Source of the DNA: Bacteroidia bacterium | GTDB lineage: Bacteria > Bacteroidota > Bacteroidia > B-17B0 > Aurantibacillaceae | Direction: 5' to 3' | DNA: 64,000 bases | NCBI GenBank assembly: GCA_014378485.1 | Contig: JACMNO010000092.1 | Coordinates: 82,011-146,010 of the forward strand | Shown: piece after piece, positions 25,569 to 34,734 of the stretch | Numbering within the stretch: position 1 is the first letter of the stretch | Layout: each line of letters starts with the position of its first letter | Notes under the pieces: model-generated | The model's input: the letters and a program-made list of their open reading frames with translations, nothing else | What the model was told of the DNA's origin: nothing | Database searches by the model: none | Translations under genes and position numbers: made by a program

Positions 25569-27266
25569 CTAATTACTGTATTTTTTCTTTCGGATATAAT
25601 ATTGAATCAATCCAAAGCAAACAATAATTAGTAAAGGTAATCCCACGTTCGTCAGTTTCCATTTCGAAACCTGTGTGGCAATTTTCTTTTTATCTAATAG
25701 TCGTAATTTTACTTCACGTGAACGTAACTGAAGAAGTCCTTCATCATCCAGTAAATAATTCATACAATTTAATAGAAAAGTTTTATTGGCAAATTGCTGC
25801 TTTGTATACATATCGTATCCAACCGGGTATATCATGCCTGTAGCTCTTTGATATTCATTCTTAGCAATATCTCCATCAGCTACTACAATCATTTTTGTAG
25901 GCGGACTCTTTTCTTTGAAATCAAATATACTATCTTCTAAAATAGCTCTTGTAATTCTGTTTTTATAATTGGATTCAAACTGACCTTCCAACAAACAAGC
26001 GATGTTCTGAAATGAATTTGTGTATTGGCTTTCCTGCGGCTTTAATTTTACCTGTGCCGCTAAAATACGGACAGGAGTTGGTTGTGTTTTGGTATATTTT
26101 GATGTCTGTAATAAAATTGTTTTATTGATTCCTCTTGAAAATACGGTATCCAATGTTCCAATATATTCAGTACGGATGAGATCTAAATTTTTTACAATTG
26201 GATGATTGGAGGAAGGAAGAATTAAAGGATAGTAATTCCAGTAAAAAGGTTTGAAATCAGGCTGACCCTGTTTAAATCCAACATTTACGGGAACTTGTGC
26301 AGATTGAAGATCTTGTACTAATACCGGATTTAATCGTACACCATATTTGAATAAAATATCGTCTAGGTTCAGTTCGTTTTTAAATCCCAGTGAATAACCT
26401 CTGGTGGTTAATGTATCTCTATTTACATATACCGGATCAATTAGCCACAAGACTTTTCCGCCATGCATGATGAATTGGTCAATAATAAATTTATCTTTTT
26501 CATCAAACATTGAATCAGGCTGAGCGATCACAATGGCATCAGCGCCTTTCAGAGAATACAGTTTATGATTTATGTTAACACGCGATACGTTATAGTATTC
26601 TGCTACCGAACGCATGAAATCAGCACCACGGATGGTATCTAGTTCATCATGCCCTTCAACAAAAAGAACTTCCGGTTTTTTCAACAAGGTTGTTTTACGG
26701 ATTGCGTTGGTTAAACCGTACTCAAGTTCCTGCACAGAATTATTGATACTTTGTTCGGCTTCAAATCCAAGCTGACGCTTATAGATCTGCCATACGCTTT
26801 CTTTTCCTTTATAAGTAATAATTGCTCCCGGCCATATAAATGTTTCTGATACTTTTTGAGAACTCCTGTCAACGATTTGCTCAGGCATAATGCCTTTATC
26901 ATACAATTGTTTCTCGATTTTATCAGTTTCTTCTTTACTTGGATTTTCAAGTGGATTAATTAATTCATATTCCAGATTATTGTTGGAATAAGCTCTGAAT
27001 TCATCCAGTAATTCTTTTGTTTCATTTTTTAAACGTGTAAAATTCGGATTGAAATCGCCTTGTAAATACACTTTAATATATACCACATCATCCAGGTTTT
27101 TCAATAGTTTTCGGGAGGATTCTGAAAGTGTGTATCTTTTTTCAGAAGTTAAATCAAAGCGTTTAAATAAAAATGAACCAACAAAGTTCAGCAGTATAAC
27201 AATAGTTAATACCACCAGGAGCATGGCTATATCTTTTCTTTTCCGTATGGATTTCTTTTGAATCAT
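25569..27266 (-). CDS. gldG: Gliding-associated ABC transporter substrate-binding-like protein GldG
   Basis: A 565-residue protein with one N-terminal membrane helix (LLVVLTIVILLNFVGSFLF, residues 15-33), a large periplasmic ABC-type unknown-transport domain (including VLFVEGHDELDTIRGADF and GGKVLWLIDPVYVN) and a C-terminal helix (VGLPLLIIVCFGLIQYYI). That layout is the GldG family. GldA/F/G are needed for gliding in Flavobacterium. Its ATG is 1 bp beyond the gldF stop, indicating translational coupling. GldA (ATPase) is not in this window. Confidence 0.9.
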   Translation of the reverse strand: MIQKKSIRKRKDIAMLLVVLTIVILLNFVGSFLFKRFDLTSEKRYTLSESSRKLLKNLDDVVYIKVYLQGDFNPNFTRLKNETKELLDEFRAYSNNNLEYELINPLENPSKEETDKIEKQLYDKGIMPEQIVDRSSQKVSETFIWPGAIITYKGKESVWQIYKRQLGFEAEQSINNSVQELEYGLTNAIRKTTLLKKPEVLFVEGHDELDTIRGADFMRSVAEYYNVSRVNINHKLYSLKGADAIVIAQPDSMFDEKDKFIIDQFIMHGGKVLWLIDPVYVNRDTLTTRGYSLGFKNELNLDDILFKYGVRLNPVLVQDLQSAQVPVNVGFKQGQPDFKPFYWNYYPLILPSSNHPIVKNLDLIRTEYIGTLDTVFSRGINKTILLQTSKYTKTQPTPVRILAAQVKLKPQESQYTNSFQNIACLLEGQFESNYKNRITRAILEDSIFDFKEKSPPTKMIVVADGDIAKNEYQRATGMIYPVGYDMYTKQQFANKTFLLNCMNYLLDDEGLLQLRSREVKLRLLDKKKIATQVSKWKLTNVGLPLLIIVCFGLIQYYIRKKKYSN

Positions 27267-27267
27267 A

Positions 27268-28008
27268 TTACCACTTTCTGCTTTCTAAAACGAGTTTTGA
27301 TAATAAATTAAACAAGGCTATAATGCTGACAAAATAAATAACATCTCTTGTATCAATAACACCGCGACTCATGCTGATGTAATGATCATTCATTCCAAGG
27401 CCTTTTACAAAAGCATCATATTTGCCAAATACTCCGGCTGTTGATATAAAGTCAAAGCCAACGTAAGTAATGAAACAAAGTAAAAGCGCCATGATAAAAG
27501 CAATCACCTGATTTTCTGAAATTGCTGAAGCAAAAGTTCCCACTGCTACAAATCCTGCCCCTAAAAATAATAAGCCAACATAAGAGCCCCACATACCACC
27601 GGTATCAATATTACCTTTTGGATAACCTAATTGGTGAACTGAGTAATAATAAATTAAGGTTGGTAATAAGGAGACTATTACTAAAATGACTCCTGCGAAA
27701 TATTTCGCTAATACAATTTGTAGTTCGGTTAATGGCCTGGTTAAAAGTAATTCAATGGTTCCGGTTTTTTTTTCTTCAGAAAAACTTCGCATGGTAATGG
27801 CTGGGATAAGGAACAAGTAAACCCATGGTGCCAGAATAAATAAAGGATCTATATTGGCAAATCCGTTTTCCATGACGTTGGAACCTGCACTTTCTGTTGG
27901 CACCAGCCACATAAAAGTACCAATGCCTGTTATAAAAACACCAATGGCGATATAACCGATCAAAGAGCTTAAAAAACTTCGTATTTCTTTAATTAATAAG
28001 GTAAGCAT
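27268..28008 (-). CDS. gldF: Gliding-associated ABC transporter permease GldF
   Basis: A 246-residue ABC-2 type permease with six hydrophobic segments, beginning MLTLLIKEIRSFLSSLIGYI, and the typical MRSFSEEKKTGTIELLLTRPLTELQIVLAKY loop. It pairs with GldG and a missing GldA ATPase as the gliding ABC transporter. It is first in the minus-strand operon, with a short leader: a predicted -7 element ends 8 bp before its ATG. The divergent neighbour at 28103 is an outer-membrane receptor. Confidence 0.9.
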   Translation of the reverse strand: MLTLLIKEIRSFLSSLIGYIAIGVFITGIGTFMWLVPTESAGSNVMENGFANIDPLFILAPWVYLFLIPAITMRSFSEEKKTGTIELLLTRPLTELQIVLAKYFAGVILVIVSLLPTLIYYYSVHQLGYPKGNIDTGGMWGSYVGLLFLGAGFVAVGTFASAISENQVIAFIMALLLCFITYVGFDFISTAGVFGKYDAFVKGLGMNDHYISMSRGVIDTRDVIYFVSIIALFNLLSKLVLESRKW

Positions 28009-28016
28009 ACAGAATT

Positions 28017-28024
28017 CAAAAATA
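28017..28024 (-). promoter_or_regulatory. Predicted -7 promoter element of the gldF operon
   Basis: On the minus strand TATTTTTG (TAnnTTTG) ends 8 bp from the gldF ATG. No TTTG is seen at the expected -33 distance. The leader would be nearly absent. Confidence 0.4.
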
Positions 28025-28102
28025 GCAATAGATTTTAAAATATGCTATCTTATGTTATCCAAACCTAAAAATTAGCTTAATTTTACATAATTACATTTCG
28101 TT

Positions 28103-30544
28103 GTGCCGAAAGCATTTTTTCTTTTAAAAAAATATGGGTTAGTGTGTATCACGCTCTTGTTTTCTTGTCATTTATTTTCTCAGGGGTTTATTAAAGGAAA
28201 TGTACTTGATAGTACCCGAAACGGATTTCCTTTTGTCAATATTGCCTTGATCAACGTCATAAACAGTTCTAATGTAAAAGGAACAATCAGTAATGAAACT
28301 GGTAAATACGAATTTGATAATGTAAAACCAGGCAGCTACCTTTTAAAGTTTTTTTCAATCGGATATCTGGAAACTTACAGCTCCGCTTTTAATGTAGACA
28401 GTGCTTCGCAAATTACAATTCCTGATAAGATCTTAAAGAGTTCTGGTATTAACCTAAATGAAGTATCGGTCACATCTATTAAAAAAACCATTGAATTTAA
28501 AAACGGTATGACTATTTTGAATGTTGAAAACAGTATCATGGCAGCCGGAAACACGGTGTTAGATGTTTTAAAAAGAATTCCGGGTGTAACGGTAGATAAT
28601 AAAAACAATATTTCTATTTCAGGTAAACAAGGTGTTCGTATTATGTTGGATGGCAGAATGCAACAATTGTCGCTAGAACAAGTTGTAGCTATGTTAAGCT
28701 CTATGCCTGCAGATTTAGTTTCTACTATTGAAGTGATGAAAAGTCCTCCTGTAAAATACGATGCCGAAGGTAATGCAGGAATTATCAATATTGTAACAAA
28801 GAAAATAATAATCAAAGGATACAATGGGAGCATAAATTATAATCCGGGAATGGGACAACGTTTTGGAAACTCGGTTAATGCATCCTTTAATTTTAAATCA
28901 AATAAAGTAACGCTGTATAGTAATGTAAATGCGATGTACAAAACATTTTTTGATCGATACGATTTTACTAAAAATGTTCAATACGAAGGGAATACAACTA
29001 TCTTTAATCAAACCGGTGTACACGAAAATTTGCGAAAGTTTTTAAGTGCTAAAATAGGTTTAGATTATGAGTTAACTAAAAAAACAACGGTTGGTGTTTT
29101 GGTGTCAAGTTCTATAAATGATGCAAATCCTACTGAACATGGATACACATCTATGAATGGCTATAACGATACCGGCTTTGATCATTATAATTACACTTCC
29201 GACGAAAAAACAATTTGGACCAATCCTAATTATAATTTTAATGCGGAGCATCGTTTTGATACCCTTGGCACTACTTTAAATTTATCGATTGATTATGCAG
29301 GCTTTAAAAATACATCTGATAGAAAAAGTGAGTCACAATTTTTTAAAAATGATAATTCCTATGCGAAATCACCATTAGGGTATGACACTAAAAATAAATC
29401 TAATGTTTCTATTTTTACACAAAAACTTGATTTTCAAAAAAACATAACATCTTCATGGTTAATGGAAACAGGTGTCAAATCTACTTTTGTGAAACAGGTT
29501 GCTAATTTTATTTTTGAAAGAAGAGATACAATAACCGCTATTTATCAGAGCGATACAGCTTACACGAACACTTATCACTACGATGAAGCAATTGTTGCAG
29601 GTTATTTAAATTTCAAAAAACAATTGAAAAAAGGAAGTTTAGCATTAGGTGTGAGAGCTGAACATACAAATATTACAGGACGTAATATTACTAGTGGATT
29701 TTCTTTAACTAAAAGTTATTTAAACTTCTTTCCCAATCTTTCTTTCGATTATGAGTTGACAGCAAAACAGAATTTGCAACTGAATTATACGCGTCGACTA
29801 GACAGACCTGATTATTCGCAATTAAATCCCTTTAAACGTTTTGAGGATCAATATTATTCAGCAACTGGTAATCCAAATTTGAACCCGCAATACAGCGATA
29901 ATATAGATGTAACTCATATATACAATCAATGGATCACTAATAGCGTTGGGTATTCTTATTTTACGCAAATTATTACAGGTGTTACTCTTCAAAATGACAG
30001 CAGTAAACAATCTATACAAACACAAATTAATTTATCCAATGGAAGTTATTCTTACTATAATTTATTTATCCAAAAAGAGGTTAAAAAATGGTGGTCTTTG
30101 CAATTTTCAACAAATATTTATTATATAAAATTTAATGGTGCAATTGCTTCAGATCCTTTAAAAATAGCTAATTTATCAAGTAATTTTTACATTAATAATG
30201 ATTTTATTTTACCGAAAAATTTCAAAGTACAATTAACAGCTCATTATGATGCTCCTCACGTATTTGCTACTACTTATATGAAAGCCAGAGGCAGTGTCGA
30301 TTTTGCTATTAAAAAAACTTTTTATAAAGAAAAGTTAAATATTATGTTTCAATTTTTAGACATGTTTTATACGGATATTGATAGAAGTTATTATAAATTT
30401 GAGAATCAGTATAGTGCTTATAATTCAAAAGATGATACTAGAAGATTTAGATTAACTTTGAATTATAAATTTGGGAAAATGAATATTGATGTGAACGAAA
30501 AACATAGTAACGACCAAGAGAAAGGTCGCTTAAAGAAAGATTAA
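28103..30544 (+). CDS. Outer-membrane beta-barrel (TonB-dependent receptor-like) protein
   Basis: An 813-residue protein starting at GTG 28103 with a signal peptide (ending LFSQG). Domains: carboxypeptidase-regulatory-like (FIKGNVLDSTRNGFPFVNIALIN, residues 28-110), a plug-like domain (VLDVLKRIPGVTVDNKNNISISG, then VEVMKSPPVKYDAEGNAGIINIVTKK near 205-235) and a large beta-barrel with alternating aromatic strands. This is the OMP_b-brl_3 type. No TonB box is obvious. It likely imports a nutrient or envelope component; the ligand is unknown. The following gene's ATG is directly after its TAA. Confidence 0.85.
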   Translation: MPKAFFLLKKYGLVCITLLFSCHLFSQGFIKGNVLDSTRNGFPFVNIALINVINSSNVKGTISNETGKYEFDNVKPGSYLLKFFSIGYLETYSSAFNVDSASQITIPDKILKSSGINLNEVSVTSIKKTIEFKNGMTILNVENSIMAAGNTVLDVLKRIPGVTVDNKNNISISGKQGVRIMLDGRMQQLSLEQVVAMLSSMPADLVSTIEVMKSPPVKYDAEGNAGIINIVTKKIIIKGYNGSINYNPGMGQRFGNSVNASFNFKSNKVTLYSNVNAMYKTFFDRYDFTKNVQYEGNTTIFNQTGVHENLRKFLSAKIGLDYELTKKTTVGVLVSSSINDANPTEHGYTSMNGYNDTGFDHYNYTSDEKTIWTNPNYNFNAEHRFDTLGTTLNLSIDYAGFKNTSDRKSESQFFKNDNSYAKSPLGYDTKNKSNVSIFTQKLDFQKNITSSWLMETGVKSTFVKQVANFIFERRDTITAIYQSDTAYTNTYHYDEAIVAGYLNFKKQLKKGSLALGVRAEHTNITGRNITSGFSLTKSYLNFFPNLSFDYELTAKQNLQLNYTRRLDRPDYSQLNPFKRFEDQYYSATGNPNLNPQYSDNIDVTHIYNQWITNSVGYSYFTQIITGVTLQNDSSKQSIQTQINLSNGSYSYYNLFIQKEVKKWWSLQFSTNIYYIKFNGAIASDPLKIANLSSNFYINNDFILPKNFKVQLTAHYDAPHVFATTYMKARGSVDFAIKKTFYKEKLNIMFQFLDMFYTDIDRSYYKFENQYSAYNSKDDTRRFRLTLNYKFGKMNIDVNEKHSNDQEKGRLKKD

Positions 30545-31177
30545 ATGAAAAGGTCAGCAAATTTTATATCGTATTTATTTCATCCGCTATTAATGGCTAC
30601 TTATGGATGTTTATTAGTTTTCTTTGGATTATCAAACACCATTTATTATGCATTTACTCCATTGAAATTAAAGCTGGTATTAACGCTTACAATTTTTGCT
30701 TTTACCTTTTTGTTACCGGCTTTAAATTTATTGATACTTTATAAATTGAATTATGTTTCTTCATTAAAAATTGAAAACAGGAAAGAGAGAACATTTCCAT
30801 TAATTATGACATCATTATGTTATTTCGGTCTGTTTTATATGATTTATGATTTTAATATATGGCCTGCTATTAAATTATTTATAGTGGGTGGCGGTTTGTG
30901 TATTTTATTTGCGGCTATTATTAATGTATGGTGGCAAATCAGTGCGCACATGATTGGTATTGGCGGGTTATCAGGAATGCTTTTAGCTATTAGTTATTTT
31001 ATGCAGTTACCTGTTTTCAGTGCAATATCGGTGTGTTTACTTGTAGCAGGCTGTATTGGTTTTGCCCGTTTAAATTTAAATGCACATAGTCCGGCGCAGG
31101 TTTACACTGGGTTTGCCTTTGGCTGTCTGGTGCAGTTTTCTTTATTTTTTATAGCGCAAAGTCTTACTTTTGTTTAG
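30545..31177 (+). CDS. Divergent PAP2-like integral membrane protein
   Basis: A 210-residue protein with about six membrane helices. The motif order WWQISAHMIGIGGLSGM and then ARLNLNAHSPAQVYTGFAFG resembles the PAP2 lipid-phosphatase core, in which PSGH and SRxxxxxHxxxD are catalytic: here the His of SAH and HSPAQVYTG are kept, but the Arg-Ser and Asp positions are changed. It may be a phosphatase of lipid carriers or a diverged relative without that activity. It is coupled to the preceding receptor gene (taaATG). The 14-bp gap to the following SDR gene suggests an operon. Confidence 0.6.
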   Translation: MKRSANFISYLFHPLLMATYGCLLVFFGLSNTIYYAFTPLKLKLVLTLTIFAFTFLLPALNLLILYKLNYVSSLKIENRKERTFPLIMTSLCYFGLFYMIYDFNIWPAIKLFIVGGGLCILFAAIINVWWQISAHMIGIGGLSGMLLAISYFMQLPVFSAISVCLLVAGCIGFARLNLNAHSPAQVYTGFAFGCLVQFSLFFIAQSLTFV

Positions 31178-31191
31178 AATTTTTAAAAGGG

Positions 31192-32205
31192 ATGAACTTA
31201 ATAACAGGAGCAACAGGAATAGTAGGTGCGCATGTGGCATTGCAGCTTTTATTGCAAAATAAGCCCGTAAATGCTATTAAGCGTGAAGGAAGCGATGTTT
31301 CTAAAACCAAAAAATTATTTTCTTATTACACGTCAGAGGCTGATGTTTTATTCAATAGGATAAAATGGATTAATGCCGATGTGAACGATATTTATTCATT
31401 ATTAGATGCTCTTGATGGCATTGATACAGTTTACCATTGTGCAGGTTTTGTGTCTTTTAATTCAAAAGATAACAAGCAAATGCATCGTGTAAATTCTGAG
31501 GGGACAGCTAATATGGTAAATGCCTGTTTAGAAAAAAACATCAAAGCTTTTTGTCATGTAAGTTCTATTGCCACACTTCAAAATCCCGATATAAAAAAAA
31601 ACATTGATGAATCTGTTTATTGGAAATCATCACCGTCTGCCAGTGATTATGCCATCAGTAAATATAATGGCGAACGCGAAGTATGGCGCGGAATTGAAGA
31701 AGGTTTAAATGCGGTGATTGTTAATCCGGGAATCATTTTAAGTCCCTGTTTTTGGTCACAAAGTTCAGGTAAATTAATTCAGAGTTGTTATAAAGGAAAC
31801 CCTTTCTATACAACTGGCTCAACTGCTACCATTGATGCGAAGGATGTGGCAACTTGCATGATAAAATTGACTGAAGGCAAGCATTTCAATCAGAGGTTTA
31901 TATTAATAGAAAATAATTATTCTTTCAAGGAAATTTTTTCTCTAATACATAAAGCATTAGGTAAAAATGAACCTTCGATCATGGCTGGTAAAACAATTCT
32001 TACGTTAGCCAGATTGTTTGATGGCATTCGAAGTAGAATGTCAGGTAAAAAACAAATGATCACTAAAGAAACTGTGATTGCCGGCTTGGATGAAAATTTC
32101 TATAAAAATGACCGAATAAAGGCAACGCTTGATTATAAATTTATTTCTTTGCAGGATACAGCGAAATTCATTTGTCAATCTTACCTTAATGATCTCAAAA
32201 ACTAA
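31192..32205 (+). CDS. NAD-dependent epimerase/dehydratase (extended SDR)
   Basis: A 337-residue protein with the Rossmann motif GATGIVG (residues 6-12), the conserved HVSSIATL strand, and the active-site YAISKYNGE (Tyr-x-x-x-Lys, near residue 155). The C-terminal part is variable. Members act on nucleotide sugars, sterols or flavonoids; the substrate is not evident here, and lack of obvious sugar-nucleotide neighbours leaves it open. It starts 14 bp after the PAP2-like gene and is followed 2 bp later by the CapA-like gene, so the four genes 28103-33428 look cotranscribed. Confidence 0.85.
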   Translation: MNLITGATGIVGAHVALQLLLQNKPVNAIKREGSDVSKTKKLFSYYTSEADVLFNRIKWINADVNDIYSLLDALDGIDTVYHCAGFVSFNSKDNKQMHRVNSEGTANMVNACLEKNIKAFCHVSSIATLQNPDIKKNIDESVYWKSSPSASDYAISKYNGEREVWRGIEEGLNAVIVNPGIILSPCFWSQSSGKLIQSCYKGNPFYTTGSTATIDAKDVATCMIKLTEGKHFNQRFILIENNYSFKEIFSLIHKALGKNEPSIMAGKTILTLARLFDGIRSRMSGKKQMITKETVIAGLDENFYKNDRIKATLDYKFISLQDTAKFICQSYLNDLKN

Positions 32206-32207
32206 TT

Positions 32208-33428
32208 ATGTTTAAGTTATTATCACTTTTAATTTCTATAGGACTTATTGGTTTTTTTGTGAGTAATTGTAAGACTTCAGAAAAGACAACCGGAACAAAA
32301 AAAGTGGAGTTTTTTGAAATTTCAAAACCTTTTGAAACTCCAAAATCTATTACCTATTTACCTCCTCCGGCCGATTCTGTTTCTACCATCACAATCAATT
32401 TAGTAGGAGATTTAATGTGTCATCTTCCTCAAACCAATAACGCAAAATTAAGCAACGGAGAGTATGATTTTAATCCGAGTTTTGAGTACATCAAACCATA
32501 TTTGCAGGATGCAGATCTAACCATCGGAAATTTAGAGACAACATTTGCTGGTACAGTTCAGCCTTATGCTGGTTATCCGGCTTTTAATTCTCCGGATGCT
32601 TATTGCACAGCGCTAAAAAATACGGGTTTTGATTTTTTAGTAACTGCCAATAATCACAGTATGGATACCAGGGAAGCCGGTTTATTAAGAACCATCGAAA
32701 TTATTAAGCAGCATGGCTTAGGATATGCAGGCACTTACCTGAACCAGCGAGACCATGATTCTATCCGGATTTTAAATATCAAAGGGGTTAAACTTGGCAT
32801 TTTAAATTACACTTATGGAACAAATGGTTCATATCCGGGCTCTGACCATAAATACATGCTAAATGTGATTGACTCTGCGGGTATTGTAAACGCTGTAAGA
32901 ACTGCAAAGACTAAAGGAGCTGATATAGTGTTGGTCTTTTATCACATGGGTGTTGAAAATGTGACAGAGCCCACTCAATCTCAAAAAGACGCTGTCAGAT
33001 ATGCTCTGGAAGCAGGAGCAGCACTGGTGATTGGAGCACATCCGCATATGATTGGTCCAACACAAAAAGTTTATTCAACAACCATAAATGATACTGCATT
33101 TGTTGCATATAGTCTTGGAAATTTTTTATCCAACCAGTACTGGAGATATACCGATGCCGGGGTGATTTTAAAAGTAACAGTTCAAAAAAATTTCACTAAA
33201 AACACAACGTCCTTTGTGGGCGCGAATTACCTCCCCACCTGGGTTTACAGGGGAGATGGGACAAAAAAAATGCACATATTATTTCCTGCGCAATGGAACT
33301 CCGACTCTGCTAAATTACCTGAATTTTTAACAAACTCGCATCGTCAGAAAATGAAGGAAGCTTTTGAAGATACCAAAACAATACTTACTAAATATAATTC
33401 GGCATTAAAATTGAATACCATAAAATGA
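32208..33428 (+). CDS. CapA-family (poly-gamma-glutamate synthesis type) lipoprotein
   Basis: A 406-residue protein. The N-terminus is a lipoprotein signal (FVSNC, Cys21, an unusual -1 Asn). The metallophosphatase-like PGA_cap domain shows NLVGDLMCHLPQ, TIGNLETTFAG, VTANNHSMD, VLVFYHMGVE, VIGAHPHMIG and AYSLGNFLSN in order, matching the CapA family's metal-ligand blocks. CapA proteins take part in poly-gamma-glutamate capsule formation in Bacillus; in Bacteroidota the role is unclear. It follows an SDR by 2 bp. Likely outer-membrane or inner-membrane anchored. Confidence 0.87.
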   Translation: MFKLLSLLISIGLIGFFVSNCKTSEKTTGTKKVEFFEISKPFETPKSITYLPPPADSVSTITINLVGDLMCHLPQTNNAKLSNGEYDFNPSFEYIKPYLQDADLTIGNLETTFAGTVQPYAGYPAFNSPDAYCTALKNTGFDFLVTANNHSMDTREAGLLRTIEIIKQHGLGYAGTYLNQRDHDSIRILNIKGVKLGILNYTYGTNGSYPGSDHKYMLNVIDSAGIVNAVRTAKTKGADIVLVFYHMGVENVTEPTQSQKDAVRYALEAGAALVIGAHPHMIGPTQKVYSTTINDTAFVAYSLGNFLSNQYWRYTDAGVILKVTVQKNFTKNTTSFVGANYLPTWVYRGDGTKKMHILFPAQWNSDSAKLPEFLTNSHRQKMKEAFEDTKTILTKYNSALKLNTIK

Positions 33429-33534
33429 GGGGATTTTCAATAATTAAAAAAAAATGAAAAAAAGTTTTGTATAATTACATAAAACTGTATATTAGTATAT
33501 TATAAACCGAAGATATTTTTAGAAAGAAAGATTT

Positions 33535-34152
33535 ATGCATATAGCGATTGCCGGTAATATCGGTTCAGGAAAAACAACTTTAACATCTTTATTAGCCAAA
33601 CATTATAAGTGGACTCCTCATTACGAAGATGCTGATGACAACCCTTATTTGAATGATTTTTATGATGATATGCAGCGTTGGTCCTTCAATTTACAGGTGT
33701 ATTTCTTAAACTCACGTTTCGGGCAGGTGCAGGAAATTAGGCAAGGAAAACAAAAAGTGGTTCAAGACAGAACTATTTATGAAGATGCATACATTTTTGC
33801 ACCAAATTTGCATGCAATGGGTTTAATGACAACTCGTGATTATGAAAACTATTTCACTTTGTTTAAATTAATGGATAGTTTAGTGAAAGCACCGGATTTA
33901 ATTATATATTTAAGAGCTTCAGTGCCAACATTGGTTAAACAAATTCAAAAACGTGGAAGAGAGTATGAAAACTCCATACGTTTGGATTATTTAAAGAGAT
34001 TAAACGAAAGATATGAAGCCTGGATTACAACATATGAAGGCGGTAAGATGTTAATTGTAGATATTGATGAGATCAATTTTTCAGAAAGTAAAGAAGATCT
34101 TGGAAAAGTGATTAGAATGATTGATGCAGAAGTAAACGGATTATTTAAATAA
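33535..34152 (+). CDS. Deoxynucleoside kinase
   Basis: A 205-residue dNK-type kinase: Walker A GNIGSGKTT (residues 7-15), the substrate-contact stretch YEDADDNPYLNDFYDD, the ERS-equivalent QDRTIYEDAYIF, and the LID-like KQIQKRGREYENSIRLDYL. It phosphorylates a deoxynucleoside, probably deoxyadenosine or deoxycytidine, for nucleotide salvage. A 106-bp AT-rich leader precedes it, with TTTTG and a TATATTAG that could be a promoter. SiaB-like gene follows 6 bp later. Confidence 0.88.
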   Translation: MHIAIAGNIGSGKTTLTSLLAKHYKWTPHYEDADDNPYLNDFYDDMQRWSFNLQVYFLNSRFGQVQEIRQGKQKVVQDRTIYEDAYIFAPNLHAMGLMTTRDYENYFTLFKLMDSLVKAPDLIIYLRASVPTLVKQIQKRGREYENSIRLDYLKRLNERYEAWITTYEGGKMLIVDIDEINFSESKEDLGKVIRMIDAEVNGLFK

Positions 34153-34158
34153 ATTATA

Positions 34159-34734
34159 TTGAACGATAATTTACATAGCGAAAAGGAGTTTGTTCAAAAT
34201 CAATACGAACAAATGCTACTTGCTCATAAACAGGATGAAACTGTTTTGGTTTCTCACTATGGAGAGTTATCACAAAGCGTTATCTCACACCTTGAAGGTG
34301 ATGTTGAAGAAAAGATTACTTCTTTGGATATAGCAAAAGGACCTATCAAAAAAATATTTTTTATCAGTGTGGAAACACTTCAAAATATGCTTTTACATGG
34401 TCAAAAGAATAATGATGGTGAGCAGCATAACTTTTTCATATTAGTAAAAAATGGCTCAAACTTAAAAGTTATTTCTTCTAACTTGGTTGCTAATTCGTCC
34501 ATCCCTTCGCTTGAAAAACAAATCAATACTATCAATTCATTTGATGATGAAAAAGCTTTGAAAGCATTTTATCTGGAGCACTTAGAGAATAATACTATGA
34601 GTGAAAAAGGTGGTGCAGGTTTAGGTTTCATTACCATTGGTATGAAAAGCGGGAATAAATTGAAAGTTGATTTCAAAAAAATTAATGATCAGTTTTCTTT
34701 ATTTACGTTGACTTCTTCAGTTAATTTAGGCTAA
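34159..34734 (+). CDS. SiaB-like protein kinase (DUF6272)
   Basis: A 191-residue protein from a TTG start 6 bp after the kinase gene. It has a coiled N-terminal helix, a central KKIFFISVETLQNMLLHGQ stretch and a GHKL-type ATP-binding ending: SEKGGAGLGFITIGMKSG resembles the G2-type box of SiaB-like kinases. SiaB phosphorylates SiaC and antagonises SiaA, a PP2C phosphatase, controlling aggregation in Pseudomonas. No SiaC (DUF1987) is adjacent, but a PAS-SpoIIE phosphatase lies 4.3 kb away at 39026. Its last 9 bp overlap the convergent amidohydrolase. Confidence 0.7.
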   Translation: MNDNLHSEKEFVQNQYEQMLLAHKQDETVLVSHYGELSQSVISHLEGDVEEKITSLDIAKGPIKKIFFISVETLQNMLLHGQKNNDGEQHNFFILVKNGSNLKVISSNLVANSSIPSLEKQINTINSFDDEKALKAFYLEHLENNTMSEKGGAGLGFITIGMKSGNKLKVDFKKINDQFSLFTLTSSVNLG

